Source of the DNA: Billgrantia sulfidoxydans
GTDB lineage: Bacteria > Pseudomonadota > Gammaproteobacteria > Pseudomonadales > Halomonadaceae
Assembly (NCBI RefSeq): GCF_017868775.1
Contig: NZ_CP053381.1
Span: 806,001 to 870,000 of the forward strand
DNA length: 64,000 nucleotides
Reading direction: 5' to 3'
Part shown: positions 8,082-16,586 of the stretch, one piece after another
Layout of the letters: the number at the start of each line of letters is the position of its first letter
How positions within the stretch are numbered: the first letter of the stretch is position 1
Position numbers and translations under genes: made by a program
Notes under the pieces: generated by a model
Seen by the model: only the letters and a program-made list of their open reading frames with translations
Databases searched by the model: none
Told to the model about the DNA's origin: nothing

Positions 8082-9600
8082 GGGCGCGGCGCCACGAGCA
8101 AGGCCCCGCCTGGAACGCGCCGACTGGCTGGCCGATGCGCTGGGCCTGGCGCTGGGGGAGCCGTCGAGCCAACCCTTGTCCAGCCGTCTCTATCACACCC
8201 TGCGCGAGTGGATCCAGGCGGGTCGGCTGACCAGCGGCCAGCGGCTGCCTTCGACCCGGCAGCTGGCCCGCGAGCTGGGTCTGGGGCGCAACACGCTGCT
8301 GGCCGCCTTCGATCAGCTGCTGGCCGAGGGGTTTCTTGCCACCCGCCATGGCGCGGGCACCTTCGTTGCCGACCTGCCGTTCCATCACGTGCAGACGGCC
8401 GCGACGAACGGTGCCACTCCAGCGTCTTCCTCGCGCGCTGGTCCCCCGCGGCTCTCTTCACGCGGCACGGCACTGCTCGCCTTCTGCCACTCCCGAGAGG
8501 GGCGCTATTCCGCCTTCGTTCCCGGCGTGCCCGCGCTGGATCGCTTCCCCCATGCCGAGTGGCAGCGGCTGCTGCGGCATCACCAGCGGCGCATGCCGTT
8601 GGACTGGCTCGACTACCAGGCCCAGGGGGGGGTGCCGGCACTGCGCGAGGCGCTGGCCGACTACCTGTCGCTCGCCCGCTCGGTGCGCTGCCGCCCCGAA
8701 CAGATCCTCATCGTGCAGGGCGCCCAGCAGGGCTTCGAGCTGATCGTGCGGCTGCTGAGCGACAGCGGCGACGAGGTGTGGATCGAGGAACCAGGCTATC
8801 ACGGTGCCCAGGCCTGCTTCATGGCGGCCGGGCTCGCCATGACGCCGGTGCCGGTGGATGGCGAGGGCATGTGCATCGAGGGGCTGCCCGGCTCCCGTGA
8901 CCCGCGACTGATCTACGTCACGCCTTCGCATCAGTATCCCAGTGGCGCAACCATGAGCCTGGCCAGGCGGCTGGCGCTGCTCGAAGTCGCCGAACGATAC
9001 GGCGCCTGGATCGTGGAAGACGACTACGACAGCGAGTTCCGCTACGGGCAGCGGCCCGTTGCCGCCCTGCAGGGGTTGGTGGATGACTCGCGGGTGATCT
9101 ACGTGGGCACCTTCAGCAAGGTCATGTACCCCGGCCTGCGGCTGGGCTACCTGGTGCTGCCCGAGGCGCTGGTGGGGCCCTTTCGCCGTGCCAATGCCCG
9201 GCTTCATCGCGAAGGCCAGTACGCCGTGCAGGCCGCCGTGGCGGAGTTCATTGTCCGCGGCCATTTCTCGCACCATATCCGCCGCATGCGTGACTGCTAC
9301 CGCCGGCGTCAGGCGCTGCTGCGCAAGGCGCTGGCGCCGGCGGTGGCCCGTGGCCTGCGGCTATCCGACGGGCAGGCCGGCATGCACCTGGTCGCCTGGC
9401 TCGACGAGCCCGAGCACGAACGCATCCTGATGGAGCGGGCTGCGGGGCAGAGGATCTTGCTGTCCCCATTGTCGAGTTACTATCTCAACGCCCCCGGCCA
9501 CCCCGGCCTGGTACTGGGCTATGCCGGCAGCGTCGAAGCCGAGATCGAAAGGGCAGGCCACTGGCTGGCTCAGGCGTGGTGTGAATTGGCAGACGCCTAG
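8065..9600 (+). CDS. MocR-family (GntR HTH plus aminotransferase) regulator
   Basis: 511 residues from the ATG at 8065. N-terminal GntR winged helix (about 30-105, with LPSTRQLARELGLGRNTLLAAF), a linker, then a class I PLP-dependent aminotransferase fold. The Schiff-base lysine is Lys352 in GTFSKVMYPGLRLGY; NPSG-like PSHQYPSGATMS and VEDDYDSEFRY are also present. MocR proteins sense vitamin B6 or amino-acid-derived ligands and regulate nearby, often divergent, genes. Here the adjacent genes are the opposite-strand GNAT/PaiB/GNAT set, converging at 9600. It might be called PdxR, but the sequence alone does not settle the effector. Confidence 0.93.
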   Translation: MNRVAEGAAPRARPRLERADWLADALGLALGEPSSQPLSSRLYHTLREWIQAGRLTSGQRLPSTRQLARELGLGRNTLLAAFDQLLAEGFLATRHGAGTFVADLPFHHVQTAATNGATPASSSRAGPPRLSSRGTALLAFCHSREGRYSAFVPGVPALDRFPHAEWQRLLRHHQRRMPLDWLDYQAQGGVPALREALADYLSLARSVRCRPEQILIVQGAQQGFELIVRLLSDSGDEVWIEEPGYHGAQACFMAAGLAMTPVPVDGEGMCIEGLPGSRDPRLIYVTPSHQYPSGATMSLARRLALLEVAERYGAWIVEDDYDSEFRYGQRPVAALQGLVDDSRVIYVGTFSKVMYPGLRLGYLVLPEALVGPFRRANARLHREGQYAVQAAVAEFIVRGHFSHHIRRMRDCYRRRQALLRKALAPAVARGLRLSDGQAGMHLVAWLDEPEHERILMERAAGQRILLSPLSSYYLNAPGHPGLVLGYAGSVEAEIERAGHWLAQAWCELADA

Positions 9601-9604
9601 TCGT

Positions 9605-10351
9605 TCAGCGGCACGTCTGCGTCGACAGTGAGCTTATCTGTCTGCCCTCTCCATCGAAGTTTTCCGGCGCAAGCCAGCGTTCCAGGCGTGTCTCGACGGA
9701 AGGCCACTCGCCGTCCAGCAGCGAAAACCAGGCGGTGTCGCGACTGTGTCCATTCTCCACTCGGTGCTGACGGAACACTCCCTCGAAGCGAAAGCCCAGC
9801 CGCTCGGCGGCACGCCGCGAGGCGGCGTTGAACGCATCGCACTTCCACTCATAGCGCCGGTAGCCCAGCGCGAAGGCGTGGCGCATCAGCAGCAGCATGG
9901 CTTCGGTGGCTGCCGGCGTGCGCCGCAGCGCTGGGGTGAAGTGGATGTGGCCGACCTCGATGCTGCCGTGCTCCGGCACGATATTGAGGTAACTGGCCAG
10001 CCCCAGTGCCCGCTCGTCAGCCACCGTGACGATGGCGTAGAACAGCGGGTCGTTGCTTTCCGACCGTGCCTTCAGCCAGGCGCGGTACTGCTCGGCATCG
10101 GCGAACGGCATGCCGCCGGAGTAGGTCCAGCGTGCCGCCGGGCCATCGTGCAAGCCCTCGCCCGGCATCATGAAGGCGGCGTGCAGCGCATCGGCATGGC
10201 GTTCGGCCGCGAGCGGCTCGAGGCGAACCCTGCGGCCCAGCAGCGGTATTCGATCCGGCCGGCGTGCCGGCTGCCAGTCGGGCAGGGCGGCGCCGACCGG
10301 TTGGCCAAAGTCGTTGTGGCTCATGTTGTGGCTCACGTCGGCCAGGGTCAT
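9605..10351 (-). CDS. GNAT acetyltransferase (RimJ/RimL-like)
   Basis: 248 residues; the ATG at 10351 overlaps the paiB stop (ATGA), so it is the last gene of a three-gene operon. The fold runs from RVRLEPLAAERHADALHAAF to a C-terminal NAASRRAAERLGFRFEGVFR, the acceptor/CoA-binding end typical of RimJ-like GNATs, with HIHFTPALRRTPAATEAM matching the acetyl-CoA pyrophosphate loop. It probably N-acetylates a small amine or a protein N-terminus; the substrate is unknown. Confidence 0.85.
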   Translation of the reverse strand: MTLADVSHNMSHNDFGQPVGAALPDWQPARRPDRIPLLGRRVRLEPLAAERHADALHAAFMMPGEGLHDGPAARWTYSGGMPFADAEQYRAWLKARSESNDPLFYAIVTVADERALGLASYLNIVPEHGSIEVGHIHFTPALRRTPAATEAMLLLMRHAFALGYRRYEWKCDAFNAASRRAAERLGFRFEGVFRQHRVENGHSRDTAWFSLLDGEWPSVETRLERWLAPENFDGEGRQISSLSTQTCR

Positions 10352-10959
10352 GACATGCTCTCCTCATTGGCCAGTTGTTGCATGTAACGCCACAACTGGC
10401 GTGCCTGCGGGTCGCGGCTCTCGGCCAGGGCTGCCTCGACGCCGGCCTGGTCAGCCTCAGAGCGCTGACGGCCTAGCTTGGCCTTGCCCACCAGCGTCTC
10501 GATGGGCAGGCGAAAGCCGACCACGCCGGTCTGCATCTTCTCCAGGTAGCCTGGCTCACGGGACAACGAATCGAGCAGGGCGGGCTCAAAGTGCGCCAGG
10601 CTGCGATCGAGCAGTTCACGCGTGGCCTCTGTCCCCAGCAATTCGAGGGTACCCGTGGCGTGTACGGCCAGGTAGTTCCAGGTGGGCACGGCTGGCTGAC
10701 TGGCGTACCAGGCCGGTGAGACATAGGCATGGGGGCCGCTGAAGATCGCCAGCGCCCGATTGCCATCGAGCGTTCGCCAGTGCGGGTTGGCTCGGGCGAA
10801 GTGGCCGTAGAGCGTGCCCTGCTCGCCTTCGCTGCGTTCCAGCAACAGGGGCAGGTGGGTGGCCTGCAGGTCGGCGCCGACCAGGACGGCGAAGCCGTGG
10901 CGCTCGATCAATTCCCAGGCCTGATTGCGCCCGAGCTGCATTGAAGGGGGAGCGTACAT
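10348..10959 (-). CDS. FMN-binding PaiB-family protein
   Basis: 203 residues, ATG at 10959 with CGGAGG 5 bases before it. PaiB/PF04299 landmarks: MYAPP at the start, THLPLLLE, GHFARANPHW near residue 52, FSGPHAYVSPAWY near 73, VPTWNYLAVHATG near 90, and a C-terminal KLGRQRSEADQAGV. In Bacillus, PaiB pairs with the acetyltransferase PaiA; here it sits between two GNAT genes, recalling that pairing. The family has the split-barrel flavin-reductase fold. Likely operon partner of both neighbours. Confidence 0.9.
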   Translation of the reverse strand: MYAPPSMQLGRNQAWELIERHGFAVLVGADLQATHLPLLLERSEGEQGTLYGHFARANPHWRTLDGNRALAIFSGPHAYVSPAWYASQPAVPTWNYLAVHATGTLELLGTEATRELLDRSLAHFEPALLDSLSREPGYLEKMQTGVVGFRLPIETLVGKAKLGRQRSEADQAGVEAALAESRDPQARQLWRYMQQLANEESMS

Positions 10960-10971
10960 GGTGCCTCCGGG

Positions 10972-11436
10972 TCAGCCTTGGCTCGCTTGCGAATCGAACA
11001 GCAGTCCGTAGTGGTAGAAGGTGGTGTCGCGCTGCCAGCCGAGCGATTCGTAGAGTGCCTGGGCGGTGCGATTGGTGATTTCGGTGGCGAGTTTGAGGTG
11101 AGCAACGCCATGGCTTTCGGCCAGTTCCCTGGCGGCCTGCATCAGGGCGCGGCCGACACCGCTGCGGCGCGCCTCGGGCGAGACGAACAGATCGTTGAGT
11201 AGCCATAACGGCGCCAGGCGCACCGTGGAGAGCAGGGGATAGAGCTGAACGAAGCCCTGCAATTCTCCTTGCGGCCCTTCGTGCACCAGGACATGCGAGT
11301 CGCCGCGCGACAGGCGTGCCTGCAGGAAGCGCCGGGCGCCTTCGAGATTTGGCTCCTGGCGATAAAATTGGCGGTAGCCATCGAGCAGCGCGCTGAGCGG
11401 CTCCAGGTCGTCGAGGGTGGCAGGGCGGACGGGCAT
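10972..11436 (-). CDS. GNAT acetyltransferase
   Basis: 154 residues from the ATG at 11436 (GAGGTG six bases before it; a GTG three codons earlier is less well placed). The core acetyl-CoA motif is clear: LLNDLFVSPEARRSGVGRALMQAA (Q/RxxGxG/A loop near residue 95) followed by TNRTAQALYESLGWQRD. First gene of the GNAT-paiB-GNAT operon. Substrate unknown; an amine such as a polyamine is plausible by analogy with PaiA but is only an inference. Confidence 0.85.
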   Translation of the reverse strand: MPVRPATLDDLEPLSALLDGYRQFYRQEPNLEGARRFLQARLSRGDSHVLVHEGPQGELQGFVQLYPLLSTVRLAPLWLLNDLFVSPEARRSGVGRALMQAARELAESHGVAHLKLATEITNRTAQALYESLGWQRDTTFYHYGLLFDSQASQG

Positions 11437-11594
11437 GGTGGGCACCTCGCGTTGGCGGTAGGGGGTAACCCAGTGTGAAGCGAGGATGGTTCCTTGCTAA
11501 GAGCCATTTCAAGGGTGTTTTGGAGAGCCACTTTTTCTGCCATTCAGGTCCGAAAACCGGCAGACAATGGCTGCGCCCAGGCTAGAATGGAGCC

Positions 11595-12566
11595 ATGGAC
11601 CTCTCGACCGAAACCAACCGCGCCAATGATGCGACTCGAATGACCGAGTCAATGTTGCGCTTGTCTTACCGCCCCCCCTATGACTGGCACGCGGTGCTGG
11701 CCTTCCTGGCCCGGCGGACGATCCCGGGGCTCGAGCGCATCGACAGCGAGGGGTATCACCGAATCTTCCGTCTGGGCGGAGCGCTAGGTCGCGTCACGGT
11801 GCGCCACGCGCCTGAAGAGAATGCGCTGCGGGCGTCGGTCCGGCTCTCTTCGCGTGAGGCCCTCCCGGAGGTGGGTGAACGACTGCGGCGGCTCTTCGAT
11901 CTCGAGGCCGATCCTGTGGCGATAGGCCGTAAGCTCAGTCGCGACGCCACGCTGGCGCCACTGGTGGCGCAGCGCCCGGGGCTTCGCGTGCCGGGCGGAT
12001 GGGATTCGTTCGAGGTCGCCGTGCGCGCCATCCTCGGTCAGCAGGTCAGCGTCGATGCGGCCACGCGGCTGGCCGGCCGGCTGGTCGAGCGGCTGGGGGA
12101 ACGCTTGGAGGGGCAGGCTGGAGTCGGCCTGGAGCGGCTATTCCCTGCGCCCGAGCGGTTCACTTTCGATGAGATCAAGGCGCTCGGCATGCCCGGCGCA
12201 CGCGCCACCGCCCTGGTGCGGCTGGCAGACACCTACCGCGAGCAGCCACGGTTGTTCGAACGGCGCCAGGATCTCGACGAGACCGTGGCCCACCTTTGCG
12301 CCCTGCCAGGTATCGGCGAGTGGACGGCGCACTACATCGCCATGCGCGGCCTGCAGGAGAGTGACGCCTTCCTGCCGAGAGACGTGGCGCTGCAGCGGGC
12401 GCTGGCACAGCAAGGTCGGCGCCCCACGCCGCGCGAACTGCTGGCGCGCGCCGAGGCCTGGCGGCCCTGGCGCGCCTATGCCGTGATGCACCTGTGGCAA
12501 GCCGATGCGGCCACCACGACGGCAGCAAAACCGCAACGGGAGAAACGCAATGCGACTCTGGCTTGA
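11595..12566 (+). CDS. alkA: DNA-3-methyladenine glycosylase II
   Basis: Up to 323 residues; the family match begins at MLRLSYRPPYDW, so translation may start at 11652 instead (E. coli AlkA is 282). AlkA features are SFEVAVRAILGQQVSVDAA, the helix-hairpin-helix LPGIGEWTAHYIAMR near residues 236-250, and catalytic Asp263 in FLPRDVAL. It removes alkylated bases in base-excision repair. Its end overlaps ogt by 17 bases, giving a two-gene alkylation-repair operon. No Ada regulatory domain is fused. Confidence 0.93.
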   Translation: MDLSTETNRANDATRMTESMLRLSYRPPYDWHAVLAFLARRTIPGLERIDSEGYHRIFRLGGALGRVTVRHAPEENALRASVRLSSREALPEVGERLRRLFDLEADPVAIGRKLSRDATLAPLVAQRPGLRVPGGWDSFEVAVRAILGQQVSVDAATRLAGRLVERLGERLEGQAGVGLERLFPAPERFTFDEIKALGMPGARATALVRLADTYREQPRLFERRQDLDETVAHLCALPGIGEWTAHYIAMRGLQESDAFLPRDVALQRALAQQGRRPTPRELLARAEAWRPWRAYAVMHLWQADAATTTAAKPQREKRNATLA

Positions 12567-13077
12567 TCGACTGCCGTCCCCCGTGGGCGAGCTGCGACTG
12601 GTCGGCGATGACCAAGGCGCACTGCGCGCGCTGGAATTCGACAGCCACGATGAACGGCTGCATCGTCTGCTGGGGCGTCACTATCGCCACTACGAGCTCG
12701 TCGAGGGCTCGGCGCCAGAAGCCATACGTCAGGCGCTGGAGGCCTACTTCGACGGCGATCCGTCCCACCTCGATGCGGTGCCGGTGGCCACCGGCGGCAC
12801 CGAGTTCCAGCGCCTGGTGTGGCAAGCGCTGCGCCGGATTCCGGCCGGTACCACGATCAGCTACGGCGAGCTGGCGGCGAGGATAGGGCGGCCTGGTGCC
12901 AGCCGCGCCGTCGGCCTGGCCAACGGCGCCAACCCGGTGGCCATCGTGGTGCCGTGCCATCGGGTGATCGGTGCCAACGGCACCCTGACCGGCTATGGCG
13001 GCGGGCTGCCGCGCAAGCGCTGGCTGGTGGAGCACGAGCGGCGCCAGCTGCAGAGAGACCTGTTTACACTCGCGTAG
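12550..13077 (+). CDS. ogt: Methylated-DNA-protein-cysteine methyltransferase
   Basis: 175 residues from the ATG at 12550, preceded by GGGAG. The acceptor Cys136 lies in IVVPCHRVIGANG, followed by GYGGGLPRKRWLVEHE; FQRLVWQALRRIPAGTTISYGELA is the helix-turn-helix entry. A suicide enzyme that moves the methyl group from O6-methylguanine onto its own cysteine. Overlaps alkA and so is probably co-expressed with it. Confidence 0.96.
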   Translation: MRLWLDRLPSPVGELRLVGDDQGALRALEFDSHDERLHRLLGRHYRHYELVEGSAPEAIRQALEAYFDGDPSHLDAVPVATGGTEFQRLVWQALRRIPAGTTISYGELAARIGRPGASRAVGLANGANPVAIVVPCHRVIGANGTLTGYGGGLPRKRWLVEHERRQLQRDLFTLA

Positions 13078-13094
13078 CGGCCTGTGCCACCAGC

Positions 13095-13586
13095 TCAGGT
13101 CTCATCGACCAACCCCTCCAACAGCTTGCTCAATAGCTCACCCAATGCCTGCTGTTCCTCGCGGCTGAGAGCGGAAAGCATTCTGGCCTCGTTCTCCACG
13201 TGGCGGGGCACGACTCGGTTCATCAGTGCCAAGCCTTCCTCGGTCAGCGATACCAGCGTGCCGCGCCGATCCTCGGGATTCGGCGAGCGCACGATCAGGC
13301 CCGCCTTCTCCAGGCGATCCAGCCGACTGGTCATGCCTCCCGACGAGACCATCAGTGTCTCGAACAGCTGCGTCGGCCCCAGGCGGTAGGGGGCTCCCGA
13401 ACGGCGCAGCGTGGCCAGCACGTCGAACTCTCCCAATTGCAGGCCGTACTCCTTGAAGAAGGCCTGTAGTCGCTCCTGGGCGAGCAGTTGGGTGGTCTTC
13501 AGATAGCCCACTACCTCCATCGGCAGCAGGTCGAGCTCGGGCATCTCCCGTTGCCATTGGGCAATGGCTTGCTTGACACGATTCAT
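13095..13586 (-). CDS. MarR-family transcriptional regulator
   Basis: 163 residues from the ATG at 13586. Winged-helix region about residues 50-120 with LGEFDVLATLRRSG, LSSGGMTSRLDRLEKAGL-like recognition helix (MVSSGGMTSRLDRLEKAGL) and the wing RSPNPEDRRGTLVSLTEEG. Divergent from a DMT-type exporter gene with an 18-bp inverted repeat between them, so it probably represses both itself and the transporter and is released by a small ligand. Confidence 0.93.
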   Translation of the reverse strand: MNRVKQAIAQWQREMPELDLLPMEVVGYLKTTQLLAQERLQAFFKEYGLQLGEFDVLATLRRSGAPYRLGPTQLFETLMVSSGGMTSRLDRLEKAGLIVRSPNPEDRRGTLVSLTEEGLALMNRVVPRHVENEARMLSALSREEQQALGELLSKLLEGLVDET

Positions 13587-13595
13587 AGGCGCATT

Positions 13596-13613
13596 TATCT
13601 TTCCATCAAGATA
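13596..13613. promoter_or_regulatory. Candidate MarR operator
   Basis: TATCTTTCCATCAAGATA: a perfect 6-bp inverted repeat (TATCTT/AAGATA) with a 6-base spacer, inside the 70-base gap between the divergent marR and EamA transporter genes. Size and AT-rich symmetric halves fit operators of MarR dimers. It lies 10 bases upstream of the marR start. Confidence 0.6.
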
Positions 13614-13656
13614 CTTTGTGTCGAGAATCTTTTCCCGCGCTGAACAGGAGCCGATC

Positions 13657-14595
13657 ATGACCAACTCAACCAAGCCACGCAACCGCACCGGCTGGTACGC
13701 CCTGGGTTGCCTGCTGCTGGTCGGCAGCCTGCTGGCCCTGTCGCTGGCCGTGGCCAAGCTCGCCGACGGTGCCGGTGCTCCACGCCTGAGCTTTCTCATG
13801 GCGGCCGTTTTCGTTGCCGGCGCACTGCTCCTGGCACTGGCTGCCCTGCGGCGCCAGCCGATGAAGCTCGACCGCCGCATCGTCGAGTACGCCTTGGTCT
13901 CGGGCGCCCTTTTCGCGCTGCCCAATGCGCTGGGCTTTCTGGCGGTGCGCCACGTGGGGGCGGGATTCGTCTCGCTCAGCTTTGCCTTCCCGATCCTCGT
14001 CACCTGGGTGCTGGCGGTGGGGCTCGGCATGGAGCGCATCAGAGCGCTGCGGCTTTCCGGCGTGCTGCTGGGGCTGGCGGGCGGGGTGTTGCTGGCGTGG
14101 GCCAAGGCGGGTGGCATGCAGGGGGCCCAGGGCTGGGTGGCTTTGGTGCTGACGATTCCGCTGATCATCGCGCTGGGCAACATCTATCGCACCCTGCGCT
14201 GGCCCGACGAGGCGGGGCCGATCTACCTCGCTGCGTTGATGCTGCTGGGGGGCGCCCTGGCGCTAGCCCCCTTCGTGCTGGCGTTCGAGGCGCAGCAGTT
14301 CGGTCAACTGGTCGGCTCGACAGGGGTGCTCAGCCTGCTACTTGCCGAGGTTGCCGTCTTCACCGTGCTCTACGTCTTCTACTTCGTGCTGCAGAAAATT
14401 GCCGGCCCCGTGTACCTCAGCCAGATCGGCATGGTGGCGGCCCTGGTCGGCACGCTGATCGCCGTCTCGCTGTTGGGCGAGGCGGTGCCGCCCTACCTGG
14501 GCCTGGCGGGGGGGCTGGTGATCCTCGGTGCGGCTCTTTTCCACCGCGGCGCTGCGCGCCGTGACACGACTCCGCCTGCCACGGCGGAAGCCTGA
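13657..14595 (+). CDS. EamA/DMT-superfamily transporter
   Basis: 312 residues from the ATG at 13657 (CAGGAG upstream). About ten membrane segments in two repeated halves, with the DMT repeat signature near the end of each half (GFLAVRHVGAGFVSLSFAFP and AGPVYLSQIGMVAALVGTLI). Such carriers export or import amino acids, metabolites or drugs; the substrate is not predictable. Divergent MarR gene and operator suggest inducible control. The nitroreductase gene 15 bases downstream is probably in the same transcript. Confidence 0.9.
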   Translation: MTNSTKPRNRTGWYALGCLLLVGSLLALSLAVAKLADGAGAPRLSFLMAAVFVAGALLLALAALRRQPMKLDRRIVEYALVSGALFALPNALGFLAVRHVGAGFVSLSFAFPILVTWVLAVGLGMERIRALRLSGVLLGLAGGVLLAWAKAGGMQGAQGWVALVLTIPLIIALGNIYRTLRWPDEAGPIYLAALMLLGGALALAPFVLAFEAQQFGQLVGSTGVLSLLLAEVAVFTVLYVFYFVLQKIAGPVYLSQIGMVAALVGTLIAVSLLGEAVPPYLGLAGGLVILGAALFHRGAARRDTTPPATAEA

Positions 14596-14610
14596 CCACA
14601 GGAGAATCCC

Positions 14611-15252
14611 ATGTCACTCATGGAAGCCCTGCACTGGCGCTACGCCGCCAAGCGCATGGACGGAAGGCAGGTGCCCCGGCGCACTCTCGATACCATTCTC
14701 GAGGCAGCGAGCTTGGCGCCGTCGTCCTACGGTCTACAGCCCTACAGTGTGCTGGTGGTGGAAGACCCGACGCTGCGCGAGCGGATTCGACATGCTGCGT
14801 GCGACCAGCCCCAGGTCAGCGAATGCTCCCACCTGTTGATCTTCGCCGCCTGGGCCGAAGTGGACGGCCGGCACGTGGATGAACTGGTGGCATTGACCGC
14901 CGCGGCCCGCGGTATCGACCCGGAGGAGTTGGAAGGGTACCGGCAATCGCTCCATGCTGCCGTTGCCGGCTTTGCCACCCCTGAGGCACGTCACCAGTGG
15001 GCGGCCCGACAGGCCTATATCGCCCTGGGCACGGCCTTGACCGCCGCGGCAGCGGAACGGATCGACGCCTCACCGATGGAAGGGTTCGACCCGCCCGCCC
15101 TGGACGCCCTGCTGGGCCTCGAGCAGCAGGGCCTGCGTAGCGTGGTGCTGCTGGCGCTGGGCTATCGCGACACGGCGCAAGATCGCCTGGCCGGGCAGGC
15201 CAAGGTGCGCTGGCCCAGGGAGCGCTTCGTGCTGGTATGGGACGGGGCCTAG
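14611..15252 (+). CDS. Nitroreductase-family NAD(P)H oxidoreductase
   Basis: 213 residues, ATG at 14611 after CAGGAGAA. N-terminal RYAAKRMDGR and LEAASLAPSSYGLQPYSVLVV are the FMN-binding landmarks of NfsB-like enzymes; AYIALGTALTAAAAERIDASPMEGF carries the typical helix and (D/E)SxPMEGF motif. It reduces nitro compounds or quinones with FMN. Follows the EamA transporter closely, so it may be under the same MarR control. Confidence 0.9.
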   Translation: MSLMEALHWRYAAKRMDGRQVPRRTLDTILEAASLAPSSYGLQPYSVLVVEDPTLRERIRHAACDQPQVSECSHLLIFAAWAEVDGRHVDELVALTAAARGIDPEELEGYRQSLHAAVAGFATPEARHQWAARQAYIALGTALTAAAAERIDASPMEGFDPPALDALLGLEQQGLRSVVLLALGYRDTAQDRLAGQAKVRWPRERFVLVWDGA

Positions 15253-15560
15253 ACGCTGCCCTCCTTCTCGACCACCAGCACCCGGGCTTCTCCCAGCGGG
15301 CAGGCGACATGTTCGGTGCCTACCGAGGCGAAGAAGATGTCGCCCACCTCCAGCAGTCGGGAATGCTCGACGCCCCCGCTGCGATAGCGCATCTCCACCT
15401 GGCCATCGAGCACCACGAAGACCTCCTCACCGTCGTTGACGTGCCAGCGGTAGGGCCGGTCGGTCCAGTGCAGGCGGGTGGTGATGCCGTTCATGCTGGC
15501 GATGTCCTTGGCGCCCCAGGCGCGCTCGGCGGTGAAGTCCCGGCTGCGGGTGATTTCCAT
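15249..15560 (-). CDS. Small cupin-domain protein
   Basis: 103 residues forming a single cupin barrel: WHVNDGEEVFVVLDGQVEMRY (motif 1, with H-x-n-E but one metal histidine apparently missing) and LEVGDIFFASVGTEHVAC (motif 2, ending in His). Function unknown; such proteins bind small molecules or act as simple isomerases. It overlaps the end of the nitroreductase gene by 4 bases in the convergent direction. Confidence 0.75.
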   Translation of the reverse strand: MEITRSRDFTAERAWGAKDIASMNGITTRLHWTDRPYRWHVNDGEEVFVVLDGQVEMRYRSGGVEHSRLLEVGDIFFASVGTEHVACPLGEARVLVVEKEGSV

Positions 15561-15662
15561 GAGGCTGTGTCCCTCGCGCTACGATATAATTTTCCGGGCG
15601 AACCCCCGAAGCCATTATGCTCGGCGAATCGGTCGTTTTGCCATCCTTGACGTTGCCGGCGT

Positions 15663-16331
15663 TCAGGATGGGATTCGAGCCGCCCGCTGGGAGAGCGCCA
15701 GGCTTTCTGCGAGTTGCTCCGCCTGCAGGCAGGCGTGTCGTCGCGCTTCGCCATCGACTTCGCTGCCAAAGAGAGTCTTTTCCACGATCACCGACTCGAT
15801 ATCGGTAATGCCGACAAATTTCAGCCACATCTCGAAGTATACTTTTTGGTAGTCGTATTCTTGCGATGGCGTAAACGAATCGTTGGCGTAGCTCAGCCCC
15901 CTGGCATAAACCACGATGGCTTTCTTGCCAGTGAGCAGGCCGCTGAATCCAAACTCGGGGTCGAAGGAAAACAGGATATCCTTCTGCGATACCAGATCAA
16001 TGAAGTGCTTGAGTTTATAGGGTATGCCGAAATTCCACAGCGGCATCGAGAACAGCAGAAGGTCGGCCTCGTGCAGGTGGGAAGCGAGCTGACGCAGACG
16101 GTCCCAGGCCTGTTGCTGAGCTGGCGTCAGCGGTGTGCCGGCTAGTCCGGCGTACTTTGCTGTCATGGCGCTGTCATCGAATTCGGGTAGGTCCATCTCC
16201 CAGAGGTCGAGATGTTTCACTTGGACCTGGGGAGAATAATCCCGGTAGTGAGATATGAAGCTCCTCGCGACTTCCAGCGATGCAGAGCGCTGCTTGCGGG
16301 GTGAAGATGAAACGTGCAGGAGAATTGTCAT
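15663..16331 (-). CDS. azoR: FMN-dependent NADH-azoreductase/quinone reductase
   Basis: 222 residues, ATG at 16331 with GAGGTTA upstream. Flavodoxin-like AzoR fold: LHVSSSPRKQRSASLEVA at the phosphate loop, LLFSMPLWNFGIPYKLKHFIDL near residue 90, and VVYARGLSYAND for the second flavin loop. It reduces quinones and azo dyes in two-electron steps. Divergent from a LysR gene across a 255-bp region, a common arrangement for LysR-controlled azoR. Confidence 0.88.
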   Translation of the reverse strand: MTILLHVSSSPRKQRSASLEVARSFISHYRDYSPQVQVKHLDLWEMDLPEFDDSAMTAKYAGLAGTPLTPAQQQAWDRLRQLASHLHEADLLLFSMPLWNFGIPYKLKHFIDLVSQKDILFSFDPEFGFSGLLTGKKAIVVYARGLSYANDSFTPSQEYDYQKVYFEMWLKFVGITDIESVIVEKTLFGSEVDGEARRHACLQAEQLAESLALSQRAARIPS

Positions 16332-16511
16332 GATACAAATAACCTCACTTTGGTTGTTGTCTTCTTTATGCCAGCACCTCCGAAAGGAAAAAATAAATCA
16401 AATAGTGTGATGGTATTTATAATGAACCAAGATGATACTTTTTTCTTAACTCTGCTACTCTGGATGAGGGGGCGAAAGAGCGGCTTGAGGCAGCTTGAAG
16501 AGGGCGAGGCA

Positions 16512-16549
16512 ATCATCAGGCGGCGTGTCATGACACGCCGCCTGATGAT
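16512..16549. repeat. Perfect 38-bp palindrome upstream of the LysR gene
   Basis: Half-site ATCATCAGGCGGCGTGTCA (16512-16530) is followed at once by its exact reverse complement (16531-16549) with no spacer. It lies 37 bases before the LysR start and 180 bases before azoR, in an AT-rich gap (16332-16586) holding no convincing gene. It could be a LysR operator, a hairpin terminator (ACATAAAAAATG follows) or a leftover inverted duplication. Confidence 0.7.
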
Positions 16550-16586
16550 ACATAAAAAATGAAAGCCATATTTATCATGGAAAGAT

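Noticed and set aside
16314..16562. 82-codon frame in the azoR-lysR gap
   Set aside because: No ribosome site, it reads through the palindrome, and the translation has no protein-like features.
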